Assembly: GCA_022447185.1 (NCBI GenBank)
Contig: JAKVAY010000062.1
Location: forward strand, 1 to 45,950
Direction of reading: 5' to 3'
Length of the DNA: 45,950 nt
Origin: Fuerstiella sp.
Lineage (GTDB): Bacteria; Planctomycetota; Planctomycetia; Planctomycetales; Planctomycetaceae
Part shown: positions 34,210 to 43,707 of the stretch, in pieces
How positions within the stretch are numbered: the first letter of the stretch is position 1
How the letters are laid out: the number at the start of each line of letters is the position of its first letter
Notes under the pieces: model-generated
Database searches by the model: none
The model's input: the letters and a program-made list of their open reading frames with translations, nothing else
What the model was told of the DNA's origin: nothing
Translations under genes and position numbers: made by a program

Positions 34210-36876
34210 ATGGACGATCGTAATCGACAAATCCAGATTGACGGAACACTGATTGTTTTCGGATTGTATTTTCTGCTGTTTGCTGTTCCTGCAGCTGTCA
34301 CCGCAGAGGAACCTCGTTTCGAACGAGACATCGTACCAATCCTCGATACAAAGTGTGTTCGGTGTCACGGCGGCAAAAAACGCGCCGGCGAGCTCGATCT
34401 CAGCTCCATGGGAGCCATTCGCAGAGGCGGCGCCAGTGGCAACGTGGTAACAGAAGGCCGGCCTGACGAAAGTTTGCTGCTCCGGCGAATCCACGATGAC
34501 GAAATGCCCCCCGAAAACGAGCCAAAGTTAACGGCCGCGGAAGTCACTCTGATCCACGACTGGATCGCAGCCGGTGTGCCTGCTGACGATCAGACCCGAT
34601 CCGACTCACCTGAATCAGCAACATCTGTCATCAGCAGTTCCGACCGTGAGTTCTGGTCGTTCCAACGACTGAAACGCCCCCCCGTACCGGAAGTGAATGG
34701 ACTGCCGCAGACCCCGATCGACTCATTCATCATGGAACATCTCCAGCGCCACCATCTGGCTGTTTCTGGTGAATCGGAACCCCGCCGCCTTGTGCGACGA
34801 CTTTACTTCGACCTGCTGGGACTCCCCCCGACTCCCGCACAACTGGATGCCTTTCTCAGCGATACAGAACCAAACGCATACGAGAGACTGGTGGACCGCC
34901 TGCTGGCCTCTAAACATTTTGGTGAACGCTGGGCGAGGCACTGGCTGGACACCGTGGGATACACCGACACTGTGTCTTACGATGGAGACACCAACTTTAT
35001 TCCGGGTTTCATCAAGGGGCGCTGGCGGTATCGCGACTACGTGATTGATTCGCTCAACGAGGATAAACCGTACGACGAATTCCTGAAGGAGCAAATTGCC
35101 GGAGACGAACTTGTTGACTGGCGTGAGGATGCATCCTTTGACGCAAATGTGATCAGCACCCTGGCCGCCACCGGTTTTTGGCGAAACAGTGAAGACCGAA
35201 GCGGTGCCGCTAAAGAACTCGTTTACAAGTGGTCGCTGCTCCACGACACCATGCAGACCTTCGGAACCAGTGTACTGGGACTGACTCTTCGCTGCGCAAG
35301 ATGCCACAGTCATAAACACGAGCCAATTCCGCAGGAAGACTATTATCGGATATTGTCGCTGATTACACCGGCCTTCAACATTCAGGACTGGAAGTCGCCG
35401 GAAGAACGGGCACTGCCGGCCCTGTCGGCGGCCGAAAAACGACAGATTGATGCACACAATGCGAAAATCAACAAACAGACGGAGGAACTGACTCGCCAGG
35501 TGACTGAACTCCGTGATGCGTGTCGAAAATGCCTTCGGGAACAAAACTTCGGTCGCATTCCTGTAAAGGTACGGAAGGCGGTGCGTGCTGCATTTGAAAT
35601 CGAAGTCCAGGCTCGGACACCTGAACAGCAAACCCTTGTTCAGCAATACACGGAACAGCTCAGTGTCACAGAGGAGGCACTGGAATTGGCACTGAGCGAT
35701 GCCGAGAAGAAGACGATCGCAGATCTCAAAACGAAAAGTACGGAATTAAAAACCCGACTCCGCACACACGGCTGGATTCAGGCGGTCTACGATGTGGGTC
35801 AGCCACCGGCAGCCTACCTGCTGAAACGCGGCGATTACACACGTCGCGGAAGAGAAGTCACTCCCGGTTTTTTGAGCGTTCTGGCGGAACCGGGCCGGAA
35901 GCCCGAATTCAAACGGCTGAAGGCCAGCAGCGGACGCAGAACAGCACTGGCCCGGTGGCTCACGGAACCCACAACACCGGCTGCGGGACTCATCTCACGC
36001 GTTTTCGTGAACCGTATCTGGCAGCACCTGACCGGGGTCGGCCTTGTGGCCTCATCAGAAAACCTTGGAATGTCGGGTTCCCGGCCCACACATCCCGAAC
36101 TGCTGGAATGGCTGGCGGCCGAATTTGTGGATGGGGACTGGCAGACAAAACCTGTCATTCGACAGATCGTTACATCCTCTGTTTACCGCCAGACATCACG
36201 ACCGGACATACAGCCTCCAACCACTCAGGGCAGCTATGTCAATCCTCTGGATGTCGATCCGGACAACCGTCTTTTGTGGCACAGCCGCTTACGACGACTC
36301 GAATCAGAGGCGATTCGTGATTCCATGCTTATTGCAGCCGGAGTGTTTGACGCCACCGCAGGAGGACCACCCGTACCGCTTCGGTACAGGAAAGACGGAC
36401 TGGCCGCGTTCGATGTGGAGAAGTTTCCGTCACCAACGGCAGGATGGCGACGAAGTGTGTATTTGTTTCAGCGGCGGGTTTACCACCTGACACTGATGAC
36501 CGTCTTTGACCAGCCCAGTGTTGCGGGGCCGACTTGTCGACGCGCCTCTTCCGCCGTTGCACTTCAGTCACTGACTCTGCTGAACGACGATCTTGCCCTG
36601 GATCTTGCAGAACAGTTTGGCAAACGTGTGTATCAACTTGCAGGAAACTCCCTCGAACTGCAGATCAACACGGCATTTCTCCTTGCTCTGGGCCGTTCGC
36701 CCCAATCTGAAGAACGCGAGTGGAGCAAACAGCTGCTGAATCAACAGTTGCAACTGTACAAAACGGAATCGCAAAGCGGTTCGGAGCCGACAAACGCCGA
36801 ACCGGCGACTCAAAAAGCACTCATGCACCTCGGTCGCGTCCTGTTCAATTCAACTGAGTTCCTCTACATCGAGTGA
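34210..36876 (+). CDS. DUF1549/DUF1553 protein with N-terminal cytochrome-c-like site (PSD1 family), module A
   Basis: An 888-residue exported protein of the planctomycete PSCyt1-DUF1549-DUF1553 architecture. It has a signal sequence (residues ~14-32, LIVFGLYFLLFAVPAAVTA). The PSCyt1 heme site is Cys49-Val-Arg-Cys52-His53, with Met99 in DDEMPPE a candidate axial ligand. DUF1549 runs from about 165, with LVRRLYFDLLGLPPTPAQLD and ASKHFGERWARHWLD. A second CARCHSHK occurs at about 362-369. A charged coiled-coil-like segment spans ~415-525, and DUF1553 runs from ~590 with RVFVNRIWQHLTGVGLV and HPELLEWLA. Function of the family is unproven; c-type heme attachment is predicted. The start is ATG 34210 or the adjoining GTG at 34207, with GGGAG upstream. 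Its stop overlaps a GTG of the following DUF1501 gene. Confidence 0.92.
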   Translation: MDDRNRQIQIDGTLIVFGLYFLLFAVPAAVTAEEPRFERDIVPILDTKCVRCHGGKKRAGELDLSSMGAIRRGGASGNVVTEGRPDESLLLRRIHDDEMPPENEPKLTAAEVTLIHDWIAAGVPADDQTRSDSPESATSVISSSDREFWSFQRLKRPPVPEVNGLPQTPIDSFIMEHLQRHHLAVSGESEPRRLVRRLYFDLLGLPPTPAQLDAFLSDTEPNAYERLVDRLLASKHFGERWARHWLDTVGYTDTVSYDGDTNFIPGFIKGRWRYRDYVIDSLNEDKPYDEFLKEQIAGDELVDWREDASFDANVISTLAATGFWRNSEDRSGAAKELVYKWSLLHDTMQTFGTSVLGLTLRCARCHSHKHEPIPQEDYYRILSLITPAFNIQDWKSPEERALPALSAAEKRQIDAHNAKINKQTEELTRQVTELRDACRKCLREQNFGRIPVKVRKAVRAAFEIEVQARTPEQQTLVQQYTEQLSVTEEALELALSDAEKKTIADLKTKSTELKTRLRTHGWIQAVYDVGQPPAAYLLKRGDYTRRGREVTPGFLSVLAEPGRKPEFKRLKASSGRRTALARWLTEPTTPAAGLISRVFVNRIWQHLTGVGLVASSENLGMSGSRPTHPELLEWLAAEFVDGDWQTKPVIRQIVTSSVYRQTSRPDIQPPTTQGSYVNPLDVDPDNRLLWHSRLRRLESEAIRDSMLIAAGVFDATAGGPPVPLRYRKDGLAAFDVEKFPSPTAGWRRSVYLFQRRVYHLTLMTVFDQPSVAGPTCRRASSAVALQSLTLLNDDLALDLAEQFGKRVYQLAGNSLELQINTAFLLALGRSPQSEEREWSKQLLNQQLQLYKTESQSGSEPTNAEPATQKALMHLGRVLFNSTEFLYIE

Positions 36877-38324
36877 CTCCTCCTATGAACAACAATATCG
36901 ATTTTTCCCGGCGAAGTTTTCTGGAACAGTGTGGTCCTGGATTTGGCACGCTGGCACTGGCGACTCTGCTTAAAGAAGACGGACTGCTGGCAGGCGATGA
37001 AGCTTCGCGGCCTGCGCTCAGTCTGCAGCCCAGGCAGGGACACTTCCCTGCACGTGCGAAGAATGTCGTGGTCCTGATGCAGTCCGGCGGGCCCAGTCAT
37101 ATGGATCTGTTTGACCCGAAACCCGATCTGCAGAAGCGTCACGGTGCCACCGTTGCCATCAACAGTCTGCAGGGGCGACCGCGTGAACCTCTGATGGCCA
37201 GCCCGTTTCGTTTCTCCAAACGAGGCCAGTCGGGAATAGAATTCTCCGAACTGGTGCCGCACCTTGGCGGACTGGCAGACGACCTGTGCATGATTCGTTC
37301 GATGCACACCTTCGACCCGTGTCACGCCGGTGCTCCGCTGATTCTCTTCACAGGCAAACTGGAATTCGGGCGTCCGACTCTGGGCGCGTGGGTCAGCTAT
37401 GCGCTCGGAACGGAAAATCAGGATCTGCCCGCCTATGTCGTGCTTCCGGATATCGCCGGACATAACACGGCGGGTGCTGCGTTGTGGGACAACGGATGGC
37501 TTCCGGCTCTGTACGGCGGTACGGAGTTCCGACCGATCGGTTCCCCCGTGGTTAATCTGCGTTCCGCGCGCACGATGCCCAAAGAGGCCGACGTCAATGA
37601 TCTCTCCCTGATCGGCAGACTAAATGAAAAATACCGCCGGCGTTATCCCCGGGCGCTGGAACTTGAGTCGCGTATCCGAAATTATGAACTGGCGGCGCGG
37701 ATGCAGATAGCCGCCGAAAAACACCTGGACCTGTCGCAGGAAACTGCAAAAACACGAGAGCAATACGGTCTTGATGATCCCGTCACCAAAGCATACGCAA
37801 CACAGTGTCTGATGGCTCGTCGACTGATCGAAGCAGGAGTTCGCTTCGTACAGATCATGAACAAACCGCACAATCCGTGGGATCACCACGGCAATCTGCG
37901 TTCACGGCTGCCGCAGGAATGTGCATCAACCGACCGGCCGTCTGCAGCCCTGATCGCGGATCTCAAACAGCGGGGTCTGCTCGACCAGACAATCGTCGTC
38001 TGGATTGGAGAATTTGGACGCCTGCCGACTTCGCAGCGAGGCACGGGACGGGACCACAACATGCATGCCTTCACGGCGTTGATTGCAGGAGGTGGATTTA
38101 AATCAGGACATATTCACGGCGCAACCGACGAACTGGGACATCGTTCCGTTGTCGATAAAGTCAGTGTCCTGGATCTACTGGCCACAATCCTGCACCAGGT
38201 TGGTCTGGACCAGAATCAGCTGTCATACCGCCACAACAACATCGAAGAAACACTGACCGACGCAAAAGTCACACAGGCTCGGGTCGTCGGTGAATTGCTC
38301 AGCCAGTCTCCGACAGTCGCATAG
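36873..38324 (+). CDS. DUF1501 protein, Tat-exported, module A partner
   Basis: A 483-residue DUF1501 protein with a twin-arginine signal (IDFSRRSFLEQCGPGFGTLA). The first start is a GTG whose last bases form a GTGA overlap with the stop of the DUF1549/1553 gene; an ATG four codons later (36885) is equally possible. Both lack a Shine-Dalgarno, which fits translational coupling. Family motifs: LMQSGGPSHMDLFDPKPDLQ, DDLCMIRSMHTFDPCHAG, FGRPTLGAWVSYALGTENQD, CLMARRLIEAGVRFVQIMN, then IGEFGRLPTSQRGTGRDHNM and IAGGGFKSGHIHG. The pairing with DUF1549/1553 is a recurring planctomycete arrangement that suggests a shared but unknown role outside the cytoplasm. Confidence 0.92.
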   Translation: MTPPMNNNIDFSRRSFLEQCGPGFGTLALATLLKEDGLLAGDEASRPALSLQPRQGHFPARAKNVVVLMQSGGPSHMDLFDPKPDLQKRHGATVAINSLQGRPREPLMASPFRFSKRGQSGIEFSELVPHLGGLADDLCMIRSMHTFDPCHAGAPLILFTGKLEFGRPTLGAWVSYALGTENQDLPAYVVLPDIAGHNTAGAALWDNGWLPALYGGTEFRPIGSPVVNLRSARTMPKEADVNDLSLIGRLNEKYRRRYPRALELESRIRNYELAARMQIAAEKHLDLSQETAKTREQYGLDDPVTKAYATQCLMARRLIEAGVRFVQIMNKPHNPWDHHGNLRSRLPQECASTDRPSAALIADLKQRGLLDQTIVVWIGEFGRLPTSQRGTGRDHNMHAFTALIAGGGFKSGHIHGATDELGHRSVVDKVSVLDLLATILHQVGLDQNQLSYRHNNIEETLTDAKVTQARVVGELLSQSPTVA

Positions 38325-38432
38325 AACATATGTGAACCGACGAAACCGATTCAATGCTTCTGTCAGGATCGCCGTTGTCCCGTCGAATTGTCGAGCGGCG
38401 ACACGATTCGGCCCCGTTACAGGACCGGGCTG

Positions 38433-40652
38433 TCAGTCGTCTGCTGTCGGCAGCACGATACAGATGATCTCTGTATCACTGCGAGCATAAACGCAATTGC
38501 CGGCATAAGCCGGATGAGCCCAGGTTCTGCCAATGATGTTCGTGCGAGTCTCTTCCTGATACCTCTGAGGGTTCAGACGAACCAGGATCAGATCCCCATC
38601 GGAATTCAATACGATCGCCCGATTCCCGTCTCCCAGCCAGACCAGTGTCGCCTGAGGATTCCTTCCCTTGGGAGTCAGACGATTGTCGTCGTCCCAGACC
38701 TTCGTGCCGGTGGTAAGTTCAAAACAGGTTAGTCCGTGTCGCTTGTCGAGCATGTACCCGTACCCGTCACGGTAAAGTGGCTGCATCATCAGACCACGCA
38801 GATTACGTCGGTCGTGCCACGCCACTTCTGCCGGCAGGGAGTCTGTACCGGGGCGAATCGCCTTGCTGCCGTCGTAGTAACTGCAGACCACCACTAAGCC
38901 TTCCTGAAAAATCGGACAGGCAACGGACGAACCATTGACCACTTCGAACGGGACCGTCCACAACAGTTCGCCAGTATCGGGGACCAGCCCCCGAACGTTT
39001 GTGGGAGTCCATGCGACCAACTGTTGTTTCCCCTGCTGTTCAATCAGAATTGGTGTCGAGTAACCCGCAGAATCCGACAGACTCCTCCAGCGTTCCTCGC
39101 CGGTCTCCCGGTCAAAGGCCATCAGGCACCCGTTCCGATCGGCGCCGGGATGCACAATCAACAGATCCTCATAGATCAGCGGTGACGCACTGAGTCCCCA
39201 CAGCGGCACACGAGCTCCAGCCTCTTCAACAAGATCGCGCGACCACACCAGTGTCCCGTCGGCAGCCTCAAAACAACACAAATGTCCGACTGCCCCCAGA
39301 GTGTACACTCGGTCCTGAAAAACGGTCGGGGTCGTACGCGGACCGTTATCGTAACTCACGCCGCTGTAGTCGACCGGATACACGTGGGACCACAACGGTT
39401 CACCTGTCACCGCATCGAAGCACAACACTCGTTCAACGTCTTCTGGTTCGGACTGTCGATCCATGACATAAGCACAACCGTTTGCAACAGCAATTCCTCC
39501 ATAGCCACCACCAAGTTCCCGCTGCCAAACGCGTTTCAGTCCGTCGTCCGGCCATACGACAGGCAGCCGGGGAGCCTGCCACGTTCCGTCGCCAAGGGGG
39601 CCCCGCCAGCGCGGCCAGTCGACACCGCTTTCAGGCAGCGGCACATCGGCAGGATTTGCTGTCATGGCTCGTGCCGAAACATCTGCATCCGACTGCCCGG
39701 AGGCTGCGATGACCGGATTCAGTGTGGCCCCCTCCGAAGTCAGTTCGCAAACGACCCGCATCCCCAGTGCGTAGAAGCGACCATCCGGAATATCCGCATA
39801 CCGAAACGCACTGCGGCAATCACGACCGTCACTGTACCAGTCCCCGCCGCGAATCACGCGGGAAGTCCCCTGCTCCGGACCGGGTGGATCTGTCACAGGT
39901 GACACCCGGTAATAATCACGGTCAAAACGGTCCATACACCACTCATGCAGATTACCGTGCATGTCATACAAACCGAACTCGTTGGGTTCATACGAACCAA
40001 TGATCGTGGTGCGTTTCAGAAAGGGTCCGGTTTCTGCATCTCCAAACGGATGTTCGCCATTGAAATTGGCCTGCGTCGAAGACAGTGTCTCACCCAGATG
40101 AAAAACTGTGGTCGTCCCCGCACGGCAGGCATATTCCCATTCCGCTTCCGTGGGCAGCCGATACACACGACCGGCCGTTTTTTCCGCAGGCAGGTCTGAC
40201 AGTCGCCGGCAGAACTCAATGGCCTGATACCACGTAAGACCATCAACCGGAACCTGAGAAGCTTTCAGATCGTCAGGTGCATCACTCAGCAGACCGCTTC
40301 TCGTGAACGAACTGGGATTGATCTCCATCAACCTCTCGAATTCCGGCTGGGTGACTTCATAGACACCCATATAAAACGGCTTACTGATTCGGACCCGATG
40401 TTGCGGCTGTTCGTCTTCGCGAGCACCGGCGTCGGCTTCGGCCGATCCCATAAGATACTCACCTGCGGGAATGCGGGTGAGCTTCATTCCGATCGAATTT
40501 GTGATCGTTGTGCCCACTTCTTCCTTCCGGACCGTCGCCGGCTCTGAACTCTCTGAGGTATTTTCTGATGGGACACTGATGTCGGCACAGCCGGCCACGG
40601 TCAAAACCATTCCGACTGAAATAGTCCATGCGATATGGAGAGAGTTGGGCAT
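38433..40652 (-). CDS. lipoprotein fusing a SUMF1/FGE-like domain to a PQQ-type beta-propeller
   Basis: A 739-residue exported protein. The start at 40652 is chosen because it gives a lipoprotein signal with lipobox VAGC (Cys22). SUMF1-like domain (about 45-310): NSIGMKLTRIPAGEYLMGS, HRVRISKPFYMGVYEVTQPE, VYRLPTEAEWEYACRAGTTT, YDMHGNLHEWCMDRF and VIRGGDWYSDGRDCRSAFR. Only one cysteine lies in the final segment, so the two-cysteine active site of true formylglycine-generating enzyme is not present; sulfatase maturation is not expected. A PQQ/pyrrolo-quinoline-type propeller follows (about 345-739), starting DWPRWRGPLGDGTW, with repeated blades such as CFDAVTGEPLWSHVY, AFDRETGEERWRSLS and VPDTGELLWTVPFE. 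It lies divergent between the two PSD1/DUF1501 pairs. Confidence 0.88.
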   Translation of the reverse strand: MPNSLHIAWTISVGMVLTVAGCADISVPSENTSESSEPATVRKEEVGTTITNSIGMKLTRIPAGEYLMGSAEADAGAREDEQPQHRVRISKPFYMGVYEVTQPEFERLMEINPSSFTRSGLLSDAPDDLKASQVPVDGLTWYQAIEFCRRLSDLPAEKTAGRVYRLPTEAEWEYACRAGTTTVFHLGETLSSTQANFNGEHPFGDAETGPFLKRTTIIGSYEPNEFGLYDMHGNLHEWCMDRFDRDYYRVSPVTDPPGPEQGTSRVIRGGDWYSDGRDCRSAFRYADIPDGRFYALGMRVVCELTSEGATLNPVIAASGQSDADVSARAMTANPADVPLPESGVDWPRWRGPLGDGTWQAPRLPVVWPDDGLKRVWQRELGGGYGGIAVANGCAYVMDRQSEPEDVERVLCFDAVTGEPLWSHVYPVDYSGVSYDNGPRTTPTVFQDRVYTLGAVGHLCCFEAADGTLVWSRDLVEEAGARVPLWGLSASPLIYEDLLIVHPGADRNGCLMAFDRETGEERWRSLSDSAGYSTPILIEQQGKQQLVAWTPTNVRGLVPDTGELLWTVPFEVVNGSSVACPIFQEGLVVVCSYYDGSKAIRPGTDSLPAEVAWHDRRNLRGLMMQPLYRDGYGYMLDKRHGLTCFELTTGTKVWDDDNRLTPKGRNPQATLVWLGDGNRAIVLNSDGDLILVRLNPQRYQEETRTNIIGRTWAHPAYAGNCVYARSDTEIICIVLPTADD

Positions 40653-41329
40653 CCTGCATGTCCGGCTGAAAATTTGTTGAGTGCTCAGGTGAGGTTTCAC
40701 TGTCAGTCTCAGATACGGCACGTGAAACAAAACTTTCTAACCATAATTCTAACTCGATGCCGAGTCTTCAATCCAATCCCCGGCGATCGTTTTGTTCCGC
40801 AATCCCGGATGCTTCCACACGAAATGTACTCCGAAATTCGTAAAACAGATGTTTCGACCATGTCCGAAGAACTGTCCGCCGCAGACCAGGTCTGATGCCT
40901 GCAAATTATTTGTCTTACTGTCGTAAAAGCGTGGGACTGACACTCGCAAAATATACTGAACCAAGAAAATTTGCCTGCGACACCTCGTTTGACGAAATTC
41001 TGCGGCGCAGATTTCAAAACGATTTCGATTTGAAAGCTTTTCAGTAAATGAAGGTGTTAAACACTCCCGACGCCCCCGATCCCGACACTCGAACCGAGAT
41101 CATTTCCCAAAGATGTTGTGTATCCGGATCTGATGATCGATACTCTCAGGCAGTCTCAGTCTGGAATCGTGACAGGGGCAGATAGTCATGTAGAGACTGT
41201 GCCCGTGCTTCTCGTCCTCTGGGTATTCTCGCCACACAATTCCTTTTATCCAAGTCGTCGACTCATCAGCTTGCAACGCAGGAACCACAAAACAACCACT
41301 CAGTAGCGGTCTGCGACATTGGACGATCA
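40653..41329. other. divergent intergenic region between SUMF1-PQQ gene and second PSD1 gene
   Basis: About 680 bases with no supported gene. The SUMF1-PQQ frame stays open upstream to 40730, but that adds sequence ahead of the lipoprotein signal. Promoters for both flanking genes should be here. I saw no strong hairpin, operator-like repeat or RNA gene. Confidence 0.4.
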
Positions 41330-43645
41330 ATGAAGACAGTACCACCAAAGATCGTATTCACTGCCATGTGGCTGGGGTGTCTGGCGCAAACAGCTGCCGA
41401 TCCTCCGATTCAGGAAATCGCAGGCGTTGAGTTCTTCGAATCCCGTGTTCGTCCGTTACTTGTCAAACACTGTTACGAATGCCATTCCGCCGCGTCGGAT
41501 CCGGCCGAAGGAGGATTACAACTGGATTCACGAACCGCGTGGCAGCGTGGAGGTGATTCAGGAACAGTCATCGTTCCCGGTCGTCCCGCGGAAAGTCGTC
41601 TGATAAAAGCGGTACAGTATCAGGACCCCGAGCTGGCCATGCCCCCGGATAACGCTCTGTCCAGCCGTCAGATCAACATCCTGCGGGCATGGATCGAAAT
41701 GGGTGCCCCCGATCCTCGAACGGACGACATTCCGTCCGGAGTGCGCAAAATTGATATGGAATCCGGACGACAATTCTGGTCGTTCCAGCCGATTGGTGAT
41801 CCCGTTCCCCCTGAGGTACAGAATCAGACCTGGGGACAGACACCGGTTGACCGTTTCATTCTGGACCGGCTCGAACAAAACGATCTGTTCCCGGTGAATC
41901 GGGCCTCACGACGCGATCTGATTCGTCGCGTCTTCCTGGACGTTGTGGGCCTGCCACCCGGGCCCGAAGAGGTGACTCAGTTTGTCAACGACGACAGTCC
42001 GGATGCCTGGACAAGGCTGATCGACCGACTGCTGGCCTCAAAGCATTTCGGTGAACGCTGGGGACGACACTGGCTGGACGTTGCTCGATACGCCGATGAC
42101 CAGCTGCGCGACGAGTACTATTATCGTGATCTGCCTCATGCATGGCGTTACCGGGACTGGGTCATCAACGCCACAAACGATGACATGCCTTTTGATCATT
42201 TTGTGATGCAGCAGATAGCCGGAGACGTCCTTGTCGATAAATATGGACCACAGGCCACCGTGGCAACCGGGTTCCTCGCTCTGGGGATGATCTTTGGTGA
42301 CGACGGCGACACCCCGGAAGGCATTGCGATGGCAAAAGCTGAGACACTCGACGACCGGGTTGATACCGTCACACGTGGTTTACTGGGGCTCACCGTTTCC
42401 TGTGCGCGTTGTCATGATCACAAGTTCGATCCGGTTCCCACCACAGATTACTACTCGCTTGCCGGTGTGTTTCACAACCTGAAATATGTTGAAGATGCCC
42501 CGCTGGTTGCAGCAAACGTTGTCACCCGTTACCGGCAGGCCCAGGAACAGATTGACCGGCTCAACGAAGCGCTTTCCACTGCAGAAAAAGCAGATGACAC
42601 AGAGACCGTCACCGAAGTCAGACAGCAGCTGCATGAAACAAAAGCATCCGCACCGAAGATTTTTCCGCAGGCACATGCGATGGTTGAAAATGGTAACAGC
42701 GATATGCGTGTAGCTCTGCGGGGTAATCTGCTGAAACCAGGTAAGATCGCACCACGTCACTTTCTTACCGTGATTGCCGGCGACGATCCACCACCGTTCA
42801 CAGACGGCAGCGGACGACTGGAACTGGCGCAGGCGATCGTGAGTCCCGACAATCCCCTGACAGCGCGGGTCATCGTTAATCGAATCTGGCAACACTACTT
42901 CGGTCGCGGAATTGTCGCATCCGCCAGTAACTTCGGGGTACTTGGGGACCGGCCCAGCCACCCCGAACTGCTGGACTGGCTTGCGAGACATTTGCAGCGT
43001 ACGGGATGGTCACTCAGGAGCGTCCATCGCGAAATTCTTCTGTCATCTGCCTACCAGCTGAGCACAAACGTCAACCCGTACAATCGGCAAAAGGACAGCA
43101 GCAACATATGGATCTGGCGTATGAGTCGTCGCCGTCTTGACATTGAAGCTCATCGCGACAGTCTGCTGTATGTGTCCGGTGAACTCGATACACAATTCGG
43201 CGGTCCGGCCAATCCTGACCTGTTCACCAGTTATCGGCGAACTGTTTACGGAGCCGTCCGTCGTGATAACAAATCCGCCTCTGACGAACTGCTGCGAATG
43301 TTCGATTTTCCAAATCCTCGCACCAGCAGCAGTGGTCGTGCATCCACCACCACACCGCAACAACAGTTATTTTCTCTGAACAGTGGATTTGTGATTCGAT
43401 GTGCGCGTGCTCTTGCCGCGCGAGTTTCCGGAGACACCGCAGATTCTTTGAATCAGTCTCAGTTTTCGAATACAATTCACGACCTGTTTTTGCTGGTGCT
43501 CGGTCGCGATCCATCAGCTGAGGAACTGAAAATAGCAGACTCGTTCATCAACGACAGCTCTCAGCAGAAGTCGACGGAATTGTCTCGGCTGGAACAATAC
43601 TGTCAGGTGCTGTTGATTTCTAATGAGGCTGCATATCGGCCATAG
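41330..43645 (+). CDS. DUF1549/DUF1553 protein with N-terminal cytochrome-c-like site (PSD1 family), module B
   Basis: A 771-residue paralogue of the gene at 34210. A signal peptide is visible (PKIVFTAMWLGCLAQTAA). The PSCyt1 heme site is Cys48-Tyr-Glu-Cys51-His52, with PELAMPPDNALS following as the methionine-containing loop. DUF1549 begins near 170: LIRRVFLDVVGLPPGPEEV, then ASKHFGERWGRHWLDVARYA. A second CARCHDHKFDPVP lies near 357. The coiled-coil segment between the domains is much shorter than in module A, accounting for most of the ~115-residue size difference. DUF1553: TARVIVNRIWQHYFGRGIV and HPELLDWLARHL. It is followed after 62 bases by a DUF1501 gene. Export and heme attachment are predicted; the substrate is unknown. 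Confidence 0.92.
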   Translation: MKTVPPKIVFTAMWLGCLAQTAADPPIQEIAGVEFFESRVRPLLVKHCYECHSAASDPAEGGLQLDSRTAWQRGGDSGTVIVPGRPAESRLIKAVQYQDPELAMPPDNALSSRQINILRAWIEMGAPDPRTDDIPSGVRKIDMESGRQFWSFQPIGDPVPPEVQNQTWGQTPVDRFILDRLEQNDLFPVNRASRRDLIRRVFLDVVGLPPGPEEVTQFVNDDSPDAWTRLIDRLLASKHFGERWGRHWLDVARYADDQLRDEYYYRDLPHAWRYRDWVINATNDDMPFDHFVMQQIAGDVLVDKYGPQATVATGFLALGMIFGDDGDTPEGIAMAKAETLDDRVDTVTRGLLGLTVSCARCHDHKFDPVPTTDYYSLAGVFHNLKYVEDAPLVAANVVTRYRQAQEQIDRLNEALSTAEKADDTETVTEVRQQLHETKASAPKIFPQAHAMVENGNSDMRVALRGNLLKPGKIAPRHFLTVIAGDDPPPFTDGSGRLELAQAIVSPDNPLTARVIVNRIWQHYFGRGIVASASNFGVLGDRPSHPELLDWLARHLQRTGWSLRSVHREILLSSAYQLSTNVNPYNRQKDSSNIWIWRMSRRRLDIEAHRDSLLYVSGELDTQFGGPANPDLFTSYRRTVYGAVRRDNKSASDELLRMFDFPNPRTSSSGRASTTTPQQQLFSLNSGFVIRCARALAARVSGDTADSLNQSQFSNTIHDLFLLVLGRDPSAEELKIADSFINDSSQQKSTELSRLEQYCQVLLISNEAAYRP

Positions 43646-43707
43646 ACTTCGCTGCAACAGATTCCGGAGAAACATCGGTCGATCTAACCGACTCACCAAA
43701 TAACCGA

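Noticed and set aside
34723..35646. 307-codon minus-strand frame
   Set aside because: It is antisense to the DUF1549/1553 gene, which has all family motifs; long antisense frames are common in this codon usage.
38433..40652. Sulfatase-activating formylglycine-generating enzyme
   Set aside because: The SUMF1-like domain lacks the second active-site cysteine and the protein carries a PQQ propeller; there is no sulfatase gene in the window.
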